64,000 nucleotides of DNA from Streptomyces griseocarneus (lineage in GTDB: Bacteria > Actinomycetota > Actinomycetes > Streptomycetales > Streptomycetaceae). The notes below the pieces were generated by a model, which was given only the letters and a program-made list of their open reading frames with translations, was not told where the DNA came from and ran no database searches. Shown here in pieces: positions 17,939 to 26,024 of the stretch. The stretch lies in assembly GCF_014655595.1 (NCBI RefSeq), contig NZ_BNBL01000005.1, positions 124,001-188,000 of the forward strand, in the 5' to 3' direction. Position numbers and translations under genes: made by a program. Each line of letters starts with the position of its first letter. Positions within the stretch are counted from its first letter, which is position 1.

Positions 17939-18904
17939 GTGGAACATCACCTTCAGGCCCCGCAGCCACCACCCGTCCTCGACCGCTCGGCCCAGGCCTT
18001 CGTCGACAGGCACCGGCACCCTCCCGCCTCCCGGCCGGCCCCCCGCCCGACGGGCGGCACCCCCGCCGCCGTACCCGACCCCGACGTGGAGGAGGAGTGG
18101 CTCGCGCTGCCGGGCCGCGACGGCGAGCGGATCCCGGTGCGGATCCTGCGGCCCGCCGGGTGGGAGGACCCCCTGCCGGTGATCCTCTGCCCGCGCGGCC
18201 CGGACGGGACGCTCACCGCCCCCGCCGCGCACACGCGATTCACGAACGACCTCGCGCTCGGCGCGGACGCGGCGGTCGTCGTCCCCGAGGACGACCGGCC
18301 GCACGCGGCGCGGTATCCGGCAGCGGTGGAACAGAGCTACGCCGTGGCCCGGTGGCTCGCCCGCCACGGCGGCGAACGGGGACTGGACGGCAGCAGGATG
18401 GCGGTGGCCGGAGTCTCCGCCGGTGCCCACCTCGCGGCCGCCCTGACGCTGCTCGCCCGGAAGCGGGGCGGACCGCGCTTCCTGCACCAGGTCCTGGTCT
18501 GCCCCGTCACGGACGCCGGCATGGACACCGGATCACACCGGAGGTTCGCCGACCGCTACGTCCTGGACCGCCCGGCGATGCACGACTACTGGCGGACGTA
18601 CGTCCCCGACCCCTCCCACCGCGCGTGGATCACCGCATCGCCGCTGCGCGCGACGCCCCACGACCTCGCGGGACTGCCGCCGGCGCTGGTCATCACGGCC
18701 GAGGCCGACGTGCTGTGCGACGAGGGCGAGGCGTACGCCGCCAACCTGAGGGAGGCCGGCGTGCCCGTCGTCTCGGTGCGGTACCACGGCACGATCCACG
18801 CCTTCCCCCTGTTCGACATGCTGCGCGACAGTGCGGCCTCCCGGGCCGCCCGCACCCAGGTCCTGGACACCCTGCACGTCGCCCTGCACAGCGCCCGACC
18901 CTGA
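17939..18904 (+). CDS. alpha/beta hydrolase of the hormone-sensitive-lipase type with an altered oxyanion motif
   Basis: A 321-residue esterase-like protein, clearly paralogous to the next gene. The nucleophile elbow is GVSAG with Ser160; the acid lies in EADVLCDEGEAY and the His in GTIHAF. The HGG(G/A) oxyanion motif that defines the family is missing: where the paralogue has IHGAGWVFG this protein has CPRGPDG. The usual GDSAG is GVSAG. It may therefore be a weak or non-hydrolytic member. GTG at 17939 is the start, since AGGAG lies 5 bases upstream; longer frames lack a site. It is the first of three hydrolase genes on this strand, with an AraC gene divergent to it. Confidence 0.82.
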   Translation: MEHHLQAPQPPPVLDRSAQAFVDRHRHPPASRPAPRPTGGTPAAVPDPDVEEEWLALPGRDGERIPVRILRPAGWEDPLPVILCPRGPDGTLTAPAAHTRFTNDLALGADAAVVVPEDDRPHAARYPAAVEQSYAVARWLARHGGERGLDGSRMAVAGVSAGAHLAAALTLLARKRGGPRFLHQVLVCPVTDAGMDTGSHRRFADRYVLDRPAMHDYWRTYVPDPSHRAWITASPLRATPHDLAGLPPALVITAEADVLCDEGEAYAANLREAGVPVVSVRYHGTIHAFPLFDMLRDSAASRAARTQVLDTLHVALHSARP

Positions 18905-19088
18905 GGCCCCCGGCCCGCGTTGTGCGCCCGAGGGCAAGTCCCGTGCACGCGACGTCGCATCGGATGCCGCGTCCCCGCCTAACGTCGTGCCCGTGCTCGT
19001 GCCCGCGGCCGCCCGTACCCCCCTTCCGGGTCCGCCGCGGGCACGGCACGCCCCGTCCCCCCGCCCCCCATGACGAACAGGCCGAGCC

Positions 19089-20057
19089 ATGACCGACCGC
19101 TTGCCCACCGCCCCCGTCCTGGAGGCCGCCGCCGCGGCTTTCGCCGCGGCCACCGCCCAGCCGCCGTACCTCTTCCAGCTGCCGCCGGAGGGCGGCCGCA
19201 AGGCCGTCGACGCCGCCCAGTCCGGCCCCGTGGACATGCCCGCCGTGGACGAGGAGTGGATCACGGTTCCCGGCGGGCCGACGGGTGGGGTCAGGGCCCG
19301 CGTCGTCCGGCCCGCCGGCAGCACCGGCAGCCTCCCGGTGATCCTCTACATCCACGGGGCCGGCTGGGTGTTCGGCAACGCCCACACCCACGACCGCCTG
19401 GTGCGCGAACTGGCCGTCGGCGTCGGCGCCGCGGTGGTCTTCCCCGAGTACGGCCTGTCCCCCGAACACCGCTACCCGGTCGCCATCGAGCAGAACTGGA
19501 CCGTCGCCCGGTGGATCGTCACGGAGGGCGCGGGCAAGGGCCTCGACCCCGGCCGCATCGCGGTGGCCGGCGACTCCGTCGGCGGCAACATGACCGCCGC
19601 CCTGACCCTGATGGCCAAGGAACGTGGCGGGCTGCCGCTGCGCCTGCAGGTGCTGTTCTACCCCGTCACCGACGCGTCCTTCGACACCGATTCCTACCAC
19701 CGGTACGCGGAGGGCTACTTCCTGTGGCGCGACGCCATGCGGTGGTTCTGGGACCAGTACACGACGGACGAGGAGCAGCGCGCGCAGATCACGGCCTCGC
19801 CGCTGCGCGCGAGCACCGAACAGCTCGCCGGGCTTCCGCCGGCCCTCGTCATCACCGCCGAGGCCGACGTGCTGCGCGACGAGGGCGAGGCGTACGCCAA
19901 CAAGCTGCGCGCCGCCGGCGTGCCCGTGACCGCCGTGCGCTACCAGGGCATCATCCACGACTTCGTCATGCTCAACGCGCTGCGCGACACGCGGGCGGCC
20001 GACTCCGCCATCACGCTCGCCGTCGGCACCCTGCGCCGCGCCCTGCGCACGCACTGA
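19089..20057 (+). CDS. alpha/beta hydrolase, hormone-sensitive-lipase-type esterase
   Basis: A 322-residue esterase/lipase of the HSL (family IV) type, with the oxyanion motif YIHGAGWVFG, nucleophile Ser163 in GDSVGG, acid in EADVLRDEGEAY and His in IIHDF. It would hydrolyse short-chain esters in the cytoplasm. It is similar along its length to the preceding gene, pointing to tandem duplication with divergence of the upstream copy. The gap of 184 bases before it contains no gene. The ribosome site before the ATG is weak. It sits between two other alpha/beta hydrolases, suggesting a small catabolic or detoxifying operon. Confidence 0.9.
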   Translation: MTDRLPTAPVLEAAAAAFAAATAQPPYLFQLPPEGGRKAVDAAQSGPVDMPAVDEEWITVPGGPTGGVRARVVRPAGSTGSLPVILYIHGAGWVFGNAHTHDRLVRELAVGVGAAVVFPEYGLSPEHRYPVAIEQNWTVARWIVTEGAGKGLDPGRIAVAGDSVGGNMTAALTLMAKERGGLPLRLQVLFYPVTDASFDTDSYHRYAEGYFLWRDAMRWFWDQYTTDEEQRAQITASPLRASTEQLAGLPPALVITAEADVLRDEGEAYANKLRAAGVPVTAVRYQGIIHDFVMLNALRDTRAADSAITLAVGTLRRALRTH

Positions 20058-20134
20058 CAGCGGGCGTCCGCCCCGGCCCCACCACCCCCTGCTGCCCCTG
20101 CCGCCCCGAATCCCCGAGCAGAAAGCACCGCCCG

Positions 20135-20953
20135 ATGACCACCGAGAACCCCGCAGCCTTAGGCGCCGCCTTCTTGAGCGCCGCCCCCGCCCGCCGGCCC
20201 ACGATCGTGCTCGTCCACGGCGCCTTCGCCGACGCCACCAGCTGGCAGCCCGTCATCGAGCGGCTGCAGGCGGACGGGTACACCGTCATCGCCCCCGCGA
20301 ACCCGCTGCGCGGCCTGCGGCACGACGCCGCCCACCTGGCCGCCCGCCTCGCGGCCGTCGAAGGCCCGGTCGTGCTGGCCGGGCACTCCTACGGCGGCGC
20401 CGTGATCACCGAAGCGGCCGCGTCCACCCCCAACGTCCACGCCCTCGTCTACGTCGCCGCGTTCATGCCGGACGCGGGGGAGGTGCTGGGCGAACTCTCC
20501 GAGCGCTTCCCCGGTTCGCACCTGGTGCCCGCGCTGACACCGGTCACCGTGCCGGGCACCGACGCGACCGAGGCGGTCGACCTCTACATCGAGGCCGACC
20601 GGTTCCCCGACGTCTTCGCCCACGACGTGCCGCACGAGACCGCCCGTACCCTCGCGACCGTACAGCGGCCGGTCAGCGCGACCGCGTTCGGCGACGCACC
20701 GACCGCAGCGCCCTGGCGCCACCTGCCCACCTGGGCGCTGATCGCCACCGAGGACCGCGGCATCGCCCCGGACCTGCAGCGCTTCCAGGCCGACCGCGCG
20801 GGTGCCCACCGCGTCGAGGTGCCGAGCTCCCACCTTCCCCTGCACAGCCACCCCGACGCCGTGGCCGACCTCATCAGGTCCGCCGCCGGCCACCGCCGCG
20901 CCGACCGGGAGCGGCGCCCCGATACGCGAACCGGGGAAGGAACGCCTGGGTGA
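20135..20953 (+). CDS. alpha/beta hydrolase (esterase/acyltransferase type)
   Basis: A 272-residue hydrolase of a different subfamily from its two neighbours: small, with VLVHGAFADATSW near residue 28, nucleophile Ser85 in AGHSYGG and a C-terminal SSHLPL His motif. It is similar to the EstC/pyrethroid-hydrolase-like esterases common in Streptomyces. Codon 9 (20159-20161) is TTA, so translation may require bldA tRNA. The C-terminus is hydrophilic, and its last 80 bases are antisense to the convergent YczE-like gene. No strong ribosome site is visible; start chosen at the ATG that keeps the family N-terminus. Confidence 0.87.
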   Translation: MTTENPAALGAAFLSAAPARRPTIVLVHGAFADATSWQPVIERLQADGYTVIAPANPLRGLRHDAAHLAARLAAVEGPVVLAGHSYGGAVITEAAASTPNVHALVYVAAFMPDAGEVLGELSERFPGSHLVPALTPVTVPGTDATEAVDLYIEADRFPDVFAHDVPHETARTLATVQRPVSATAFGDAPTAAPWRHLPTWALIATEDRGIAPDLQRFQADRAGAHRVEVPSSHLPLHSHPDAVADLIRSAAGHRRADRERRPDTRTGEGTPG

Positions 20954-21590
20954 CCGGGCCGACCGTGGCCGCGTACAGCACCGTGCCGACGCCCACCGTC
21001 CCGCCGAGCAGCCAGCCGGTCGCGAGCACGGTGATCTCGATCAGCGTGCGGACCAGCCGGATGGAGCGGCCGGTCGCGGCGACCGCACCGGTCATCAGCC
21101 CGTCGCGGGGGCCGGGCCCGAGGCGCGCGCCGATGTAGACGGCGCCGGCCAGCCCGTTGAGGAGGACACCGCCGGCGAGGAGGCCCGCCCGGGTGAGGAG
21201 GTCCAGGTGCGCGGGGATGAGGGAAAGCCCGAGGTCCGATGAGCACGCCAGGACGACGATGTTGGCGACGGTGCCGAAGCGGGGCCTCTGCCCGAGCGGA
21301 ATCCAGAGCAGGAGCACCACGGCACCGACGACGGCGTTGACCGTGCCGAAACTCAGGGACGTGCGCTGTGCCACGCCCTCGTACAGCACGCTCCAGGGGC
21401 TGACGCCCAGCGAGGCCCGGAGCATGACCGCGAGGCTGAACCCGAAGAGGACGAGTCCGGCGAACAGCTGAGTGACGCGCCGGAGCGGACGCTCGCCGAG
21501 GGGGAGGTAGGTCAGGGGCGGGAGTGACGTCCGTTCCTCCCGGGGACGCCCCCGCGGAGGCTCGTGACCCACCGTGACCTGCTGCTTCAT
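20874..21590 (-). CDS. YczE/YyaS/YitT-type integral membrane protein
   Basis: A 238-residue protein with about five membrane segments after an Arg-rich N-terminus (for example AGLVLFGFSLAVMLRASLGV, VNAVVGAVVLLLWIPLG and LLAGGVLLNGLAGAVYIGAR). The motif GVSPWSVLYEG is typical of the YczE family. Its biochemical role is unknown. Genes of this family are characteristically divergent from a MocR-type regulator, as here. The start at 21590 (MKQQVTVG) has AGAGG about 8 bases upstream. The 3' end overlaps the convergent hydrolase by 80 bases. The operator at 21651-21676 probably controls it. Confidence 0.85.
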   Translation of the reverse strand: MKQQVTVGHEPPRGRPREERTSLPPLTYLPLGERPLRRVTQLFAGLVLFGFSLAVMLRASLGVSPWSVLYEGVAQRTSLSFGTVNAVVGAVVLLLWIPLGQRPRFGTVANIVVLACSSDLGLSLIPAHLDLLTRAGLLAGGVLLNGLAGAVYIGARLGPGPRDGLMTGAVAATGRSIRLVRTLIEITVLATGWLLGGTVGVGTVLYAATVGPVTQAFLPRFAYRGAAPGRRGGGRRRT

Positions 21591-21650
21591 CCTGACCGCC
21601 TCTGTGTGCTGATGGGCCCTCAAGGGCCATTGGCGGCGAGTCTGTACAGT

Positions 21651-21676
21651 GATTGGCCTGGAAAACATGGCCAATC
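21651..21676. promoter_or_regulatory. operator-like dyad for the MocR regulator
   Basis: GATTGGCC and its exact reverse complement GGCCAATC are separated by 10 bases, just upstream of the MocR ribosome site (GGGGGAG at 21679). A related half-site, CCATTGGC, lies about 25 bases further upstream. The position fits autoregulation and control of the divergent membrane-protein gene. Confidence 0.65.
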
Positions 21677-21693
21677 CCGGGGGAGTGGTTGGA

Positions 21694-23187
21694 ATGGATG
21701 CCGTGGACCCGCTGCGGCGTGGGGACAGGGCCGGTCGCGCCGACCGGACGCTGGGCAGCCGCCAACTGGCCGCCATGCTGCCCGACCCGGCGGGGGCGAG
21801 GCCGAGGCCCGCCTTCCGCCACCTGGCCCGGGAGATCGGCACGCTGATCCTCGACGGACGGATCGCACTGCACGTGCGGCTCCCCGCCGAGCGGGAACTG
21901 GCAGCCGCTCTGAACACCAGCAGGGCCACCGTCACCGCCGTGTACGACCTGCTGCGCGAGAGCGGCTACGCGTACAGCCGCCAGGGCTCCGGCACCTGGA
22001 CGGCCATGCCGGAAGGCCGCACACCCCGTCGCCTCGCACGGGTCCTCGAAGCCCCGGACGCCGCCATCGACCTGGCCAGGGCCGCCCCCGGGCTGCCGGA
22101 GCACGTACTCGTCGACGCGCTCGTGCGCATCGCCCCCCACCTGGCCGGGCACGCGGACACACCCGGCTACCATCCCTACGGGCTCCCGGACCTGCGGGCG
22201 GCCATCGCCGAGCGCTTCACCCGGCGGGGCCTGGCCACCGTGCCGGAACAGATCCTGGTGACTTCCGGGGCCCAGCACGCGCTCACGCTGACCATGGGAC
22301 TGCTGTGCGGACCGGGCGACCGGGTCATGGTCGAGAACCCGTCCTACCCCAACGCACTGGAAGCCGTACGCCGCGCCCGCCTCCGCCCGGTGTCCGTCCC
22401 GGTGACCGACACCGGCTGGGACATCGAGGTCGTCGAATCGACGCTGGGCCAGGTGGTGCCCCAACTGGCCTATCTGATCCCCGACTTCCACAACCCGACC
22501 GGCTGCCTCATGCCCGGCGCCGAACGCGAACGCGTCCTGCGCGCCGCCGAACGCACCGGCACCTGGCTGGTCGTCGACGAGACGCTGACCGACCTCGCCC
22601 TCGACGTCCCCGCCCCGCCGCCCTTCGCCTCGCACGCCAGGCCCGGCGGCAGCGGCCAGGTCGTCACGATCGGCTCGATGAGCAAGACCCACTGGGCCGG
22701 CCTGCGCATCGGCTGGCTGCGCGCCCCCGCGCAGGTGGTGACCGAACTGGCCGGCCAGCGACTGGCCAACGACATGGGCGGCTCGGTGGTGGACCAGCTC
22801 CTGGCCCTCGAGCTCCTGGCCCGGGCCGAGGAGCTGCTGCCGCCCCGCCTGGAACAGCTGCGCGCGCAGCGCGCCGCCCTGGGCGAGGCCCTGACCGAGC
22901 ACATGCCGCGGTGGACCTGGCGGGTGCCGCCCGGCGGGCTGTCCCTGTGGGTCGACCTCGGCGAACCCATCGCCTCGCCCCTGGCGGAGCAGGCGCGGGA
23001 GTGCGGGGTGCGCATCGAGGGCGGTGGCCATTTCGGCGCCTACCCCGGCATCCTCGAGCAGCGGATGCGCATCCCCTACACCGCCTCCCCCGAAGCGCTG
23101 CGCGAGGCCGTGCAGCGCATGGCCACCGCGCTCGCCGGCGGCCTGCCGCTGCCACCCGCCGCCCGGCGACCGCGCTGGATCGCCTGA
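21694..23187 (+). CDS. MocR-type regulator: GntR HTH fused to an aminotransferase-like PLP domain
   Basis: A 497-residue protein. The N-terminal GntR winged helix has LPAERELAAALNTSRATVTA followed by VYDLLRESGY. From about residue 120 it is a fold-type-I aminotransferase domain, with the PLP-binding Lys331 in SMSKTHWAGLRIGW and the substrate-loop LVVDETLTDLALD. MocR proteins sense PLP or amino-acid adducts and bind DNA. The divergent YczE-like gene makes this a YczR-type member. ATG at 21694 is chosen since GGGGGAG lies 8 bases upstream; earlier in-frame starts fall inside the dyad. The gene ends at a hairpin shared with the convergent small gene. Confidence 0.93.
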   Translation: MDAVDPLRRGDRAGRADRTLGSRQLAAMLPDPAGARPRPAFRHLAREIGTLILDGRIALHVRLPAERELAAALNTSRATVTAVYDLLRESGYAYSRQGSGTWTAMPEGRTPRRLARVLEAPDAAIDLARAAPGLPEHVLVDALVRIAPHLAGHADTPGYHPYGLPDLRAAIAERFTRRGLATVPEQILVTSGAQHALTLTMGLLCGPGDRVMVENPSYPNALEAVRRARLRPVSVPVTDTGWDIEVVESTLGQVVPQLAYLIPDFHNPTGCLMPGAERERVLRAAERTGTWLVVDETLTDLALDVPAPPPFASHARPGGSGQVVTIGSMSKTHWAGLRIGWLRAPAQVVTELAGQRLANDMGGSVVDQLLALELLARAEELLPPRLEQLRAQRAALGEALTEHMPRWTWRVPPGGLSLWVDLGEPIASPLAEQARECGVRIEGGGHFGAYPGILEQRMRIPYTASPEALREAVQRMATALAGGLPLPPAARRPRWIA

Positions 23188-23190
23188 CGG

Positions 23191-23220
23191 ACGGACCGGC
23201 CCTTACGCGGGGCCGTCCGT
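23191..23220. terminator. stem-loop terminator between convergent genes
   Basis: ACGGAC/GTCCGT and GGCCC/GGGCC form an 11-bp stem with one bulged C and a 7-base loop. It lies 4 bases after the MocR stop and runs into the end of the convergent small gene. Confidence 0.6.
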
Positions 23221-23619
23221 GGCCGGCTTGACCGCCTTGGCACGGCGCTTGCGGCCCTGCTGCGGAACGGCCTGCGGCTCGCGCGCGACGGCGGCGAAGG
23301 GCTGAATCGCCTCGAGGTACTTCTCCAGGGATTCCTTGCCGAGATCGACTTCCCGCCGCTCGTGGGTCACGCAGGGGCGGGTGGCGATCTCCTGGCTGCC
23401 GTCCTCGTTCTCCTCCCCGGTCTCGTACTCCTCGGTGCTCAATACCGGCACCAGAATCTCAACGGTGAACACATCTTCGGTGACTTCAGGATTCAGGTCG
23501 TCATGGCGCATTTTCCGCCAATACGTTGTGATTTCCTGCTCGCCCAGCGGAACGAGAACAGGCTCGACCCCCGGTTCGTCCTTTACCGATTCGTCAACCT
23601 GCTCAAACTTGACAGCCAT
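23203..23619 (-). CDS. small acidic/basic-tailed protein, possibly distantly Lsr2-like
   Basis: A 138-residue hypothetical protein. It is acidic at first, rich in Glu, then has a segment around residues 85-110 (REVDLGKESLEKYLEAIQPF) that resembles the end of the Lsr2 oligomerisation domain, where an EIDL...A..L...L.PY pattern is followed by a basic stretch. A basic tail (GRKRRAKAVKP) follows. The similarity is weak, and no Lsr2 C-terminal DNA-binding RGR motif is present. The start at 23619 (MAVKFEQ) has AAAGGA 9 bases upstream; the ATG at 23628 abuts that site. The promoter region is unusually AT-rich for this window. Confidence 0.6.
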   Translation of the reverse strand: MAVKFEQVDESVKDEPGVEPVLVPLGEQEITTYWRKMRHDDLNPEVTEDVFTVEILVPVLSTEEYETGEENEDGSQEIATRPCVTHERREVDLGKESLEKYLEAIQPFAAVAREPQAVPQQGRKRRAKAVKPATDGPA

Positions 23620-23643
23620 TGGTTGCATTCCTTTCGTGATGGC

Positions 23644-23680
23644 GGCTCAAACGATATAAGAAACACGCCTGTTGAGCCAA
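23644..23680 (-). promoter_or_regulatory. promoter overlapped by an inverted repeat
   Basis: On the minus strand, TTGGCT and TATATC are separated by 16 bases (23653-23680). GGCTCAA at 23644-23650 and its exact complement TTGAGCC at 23672-23678 flank the -10, with one arm within the -35. This is a classic repressor-site layout. Confidence 0.6.
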
Positions 23681-23816
23681 TTCGCACAACGACACGACTC
23701 AATGGGGTGAAGACGATTCGTGAGGAGTCCCGGAGGGCCCCCGGCGAGGCACGCGAAGGCGGCGCCGGGGGCCTGTGGGACGGACGAACCGGAAGGCCGC
23801 CATCCGTGCGCCCCGG

Positions 23817-24032
23817 TCAGTCGCGGGGGCCGAGCACCCGCCCGTCCTCGGTCACCGTGACGGCCCCCGCCGGACAGGAGTCGGCGGCGTCGAGCAGCGC
23901 CTCATCCGGAGCGGCCTCGTCCGTCAGCGGCCGGGATCGCTCGCCGTCGAGCGCGAACGACGAGGGGGCCAGGGCCGTGCAGATTCCCGAGCCCATGCAG
24001 CGCGAACGGTCCACTGCCACCCGCCAGGCCAC
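23817..24032 (-). CDS. 3Fe-4S/4Fe-4S ferredoxin, P450 partner
   Basis: A 71-residue ferredoxin of the Streptomyces P450-partner type, with three visible cluster cysteines: Cys12 and Cys18 in RCMGSGIC and a third in DSCPAGAV near residue 53. This gives a CxxxxxC...CP pattern, usually a 3Fe-4S cluster. It starts with GTG three bases after the P450 stop, so the two are translated from one message. It would pass electrons from a ferredoxin reductase encoded elsewhere to the adjacent P450. Confidence 0.93.
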   Translation of the reverse strand: MAWRVAVDRSRCMGSGICTALAPSSFALDGERSRPLTDEAAPDEALLDAADSCPAGAVTVTEDGRVLGPRD

Positions 24033-24035
24033 CGC

Positions 24036-25226
24036 TCACCACCCCACCGGCATCGAACGCGGCCCGCGGACCAGCATCTGGGTCTTCCACGCGATCTCAC
24101 CGGCCACATGGATGCCCGGCATCCGCAGGACCAGCGCCCGGAGCGCCTCCTGGAGCTCCAGCCGGGCCAGGGGCGCCCCCAGGCAGTGGTGGACGCCGTG
24201 GCCGAAGCCCACGTGCTGGTTGCCCTCCCGCCCGAGGTCGAGCGTGTCGGGCGCCGGAAAGCGCAGCGCGTCGCGGTTGGCGGCCCCAATGGACACCAGG
24301 ACCGGCTCGCCCGACCGCACCAGCGTGCCGCCCACCTCGACGTCCTGCGTGGCGTAGCGGGCCATGCCCGCCGCCATGCCCAGCGGCACGAAGCGCAGCA
24401 GTTCCTCGACCGCGCCGGGGATCAGGTCCGGACGGTCGTGGAGCCGTGCGATCTCGCCGGGGTGGTCGAGGAGGACGCACACGAAGTTCGGGACCTGCGT
24501 GGCCGTGGTCTCGTGGCCGGCGACCAGGACCGCCACGCACAGGTCGATCAGCTCCTTCTCGGACAGCCGGTCGTCCTTGTCGCGGGCCTCGATCAGCGCC
24601 GTCATCAGGTCGGCCGCGGGCCTGGCCCGGTGGTCGGCGATCAGCTCCGCCATGTACGCGCGCAGCTCCTCCCGGCTGGCGTCCGCCTCCTCGGCGGTGA
24701 GGGAGCTGGTGGACAGCGCGTCGTCGCTCCACTTGCGGAAGCGCGGCCGGTCGGCCTCGGGCACCCCGAGCAGACGGCAGATCACGGCGACGGGGATCGG
24801 CAGGGCGTAGTCCTCGACCAGGTCGGCCGGCGGCCCCGCCGCCACCATGTCGTCGAGCAGGCTCTCGGCCAGGGCGCGGACCTCCGGCCGCAGCCGCTCC
24901 ACGCGCGGTGCGGTGAACGCCTTCGTCACCAGGGTGCGCAGCCGGGTGTGATCGGGCGGGTCCATCGCGAGGATGCCGCTGTCGGCCCGGCCGGGCGCCT
25001 GGCGGGGCTCGTCGTGCGCGGCGGCGGCCGCACGGCTGAACCGCCGGTCGCCCAGGACCAGCTTCGCGTCCGCGTAGCGGGTGACGAGCCAGGCCGGTTC
25101 GCCGTAGGGCAGCCGGACGCGCGTCAGCCCCTCGCTGCGGCGCACTTCGTCGTACTGGCCGGACAGCGCCAGTCCGGTGGCTTCGTTGAAGGGATAGGCG
25201 GTGGGCTCGCTGGAGGAGGTGGACAT
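24036..25226 (-). CDS. cytochrome P450 (CYP105-like)
   Basis: A 396-residue soluble bacterial P450. The heme-thiolate ligand is Cys348 in FGHGVHHCLGAPLARLE, the I-helix motif is AGHETTA and the K-helix ExxR is in EELLR. The pairing with a downstream ferredoxin and the overall motif set suggest the CYP105 group; the substrate cannot be deduced. ATG at 25226 is selected because AGAGG lies 5 bases upstream; the frame begins earlier with TTG inside the promoter. The divergent TetR gene and the 22-bp palindrome between them indicate induction by a small molecule, perhaps the P450 substrate. Confidence 0.94.
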   Translation of the reverse strand: MSTSSSEPTAYPFNEATGLALSGQYDEVRRSEGLTRVRLPYGEPAWLVTRYADAKLVLGDRRFSRAAAAAHDEPRQAPGRADSGILAMDPPDHTRLRTLVTKAFTAPRVERLRPEVRALAESLLDDMVAAGPPADLVEDYALPIPVAVICRLLGVPEADRPRFRKWSDDALSTSSLTAEEADASREELRAYMAELIADHRARPAADLMTALIEARDKDDRLSEKELIDLCVAVLVAGHETTATQVPNFVCVLLDHPGEIARLHDRPDLIPGAVEELLRFVPLGMAAGMARYATQDVEVGGTLVRSGEPVLVSIGAANRDALRFPAPDTLDLGREGNQHVGFGHGVHHCLGAPLARLELQEALRALVLRMPGIHVAGEIAWKTQMLVRGPRSMPVGW

Positions 25227-25282
25227 CCGGACCTCTGTTCCCTTCGCCTGGGCGGCGGGATCGCGCGCCGCAGCGGTCGAGT

Positions 25283-25304
25283 GATGTAAGCAGCTGCTTA
25301 CATC
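25283..25304. promoter_or_regulatory. perfect 22-bp palindrome, TetR operator
   Basis: GATGTAAGCAG is followed directly by its exact reverse complement. It starts 2 bases downstream of the P450 promoter -10, where a bound repressor would block initiation or early elongation. Length and symmetry fit a TetR dimer site. Confidence 0.8.
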
Positions 25305-25305
25305 G

Positions 25306-25334
25306 ACCGTAGGACGGGGTAGACAGGGCGTCAA
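25306..25334 (-). promoter_or_regulatory. P450-ferredoxin promoter
   Basis: On the minus strand, TTGACG and TACGGT are separated by 17 bases, a good match to the vegetative consensus. The TetR-type palindrome follows immediately. Confidence 0.7.
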
Positions 25335-25399
25335 CGGGGCCCGTCCGCACGGTGATCGGCCACCTTGACAGGACCGGCCGGTCCGGTGAGGAGTGAGGG

Positions 25400-25972
25400 A
25401 TGACCACAGAGAAGCCGGTGCGCCGGCGCGACGCCGAGGCGACCCGCCGGTCCCTGATCGACGCGGCGGCCGGGCTGTTCGCCGAACGCGGCTACGACCG
25501 GACGACCGTACGCGCGATAGCGGCCCGCGCGGGCGTCAACCAGACCCTGCTCTTCCGCTACTTCGGCTCGAAGACCGCCCTCTTCGGCGAGGTCGTGGCG
25601 CGGAACGGCCACAAACAGCTGCGGGACACCCCGGCCGAGCAGTTGCTGGAGAGCGCCCTGCGGGGCCTGCTCGACCCCGCCGGCGGAGCGTCCGGCGACC
25701 GCACCCTCGAGGTCTTCCTGCGCTCCGTCGGAGGGGACGACGAGGCGGCACGGACGAACCGGCGCCTGACCGAGGAGTACTCCGAGGTGCTGGCCGGCCT
25801 CACCCGCGCGGACGACGCCGACCTGCGCGCCGCCCTCGTCGTCGCCTGGCTGCTCGGCATCGGGCTCACCCGCGTCGTGGTGCGCCAGGAACCACTCGCC
25901 GGCGCGGATCCGGAGGATGTGTGCCGGCTGATGCTGGACGCGGCCCGGACGCTCCTGGAGCGCCTGCCGTAG
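25400..25972 (+). CDS. TetR-family transcriptional regulator
   Basis: A 190-residue repressor. The N-terminal HTH is typical: SLIDAAAGLFAERGYDRTTV, then RAIAARAGVNQTLLFRYFGS. The C-terminal ligand-binding domain is helical. A strong ribosome site (GAGGAG) precedes the ATG. It is divergent from the P450 operon and almost certainly binds the palindrome at 25283-25304. A TTGACA hexamer lies at 25365-25370, with the small palindrome half-site GGACCGG directly after it, but no proper -10 is spaced before the start. Confidence 0.93.
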   Translation: MTTEKPVRRRDAEATRRSLIDAAAGLFAERGYDRTTVRAIAARAGVNQTLLFRYFGSKTALFGEVVARNGHKQLRDTPAEQLLESALRGLLDPAGGASGDRTLEVFLRSVGGDDEAARTNRRLTEEYSEVLAGLTRADDADLRAALVVAWLLGIGLTRVVVRQEPLAGADPEDVCRLMLDAARTLLERLP

Positions 25973-26024
25973 GCGGCGCTCCCGTAGGCGGTGCCTTCCT
26001 GCCCGGTGCCCGGTGTCCGCTTGG

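Noticed and set aside
25371..25384. 14-bp palindrome GGACCGG with its complement before the TetR start
   Set aside because: In GC-rich DNA such short dyads are frequent, and it lies within the leader. The 22-bp site is the better operator.
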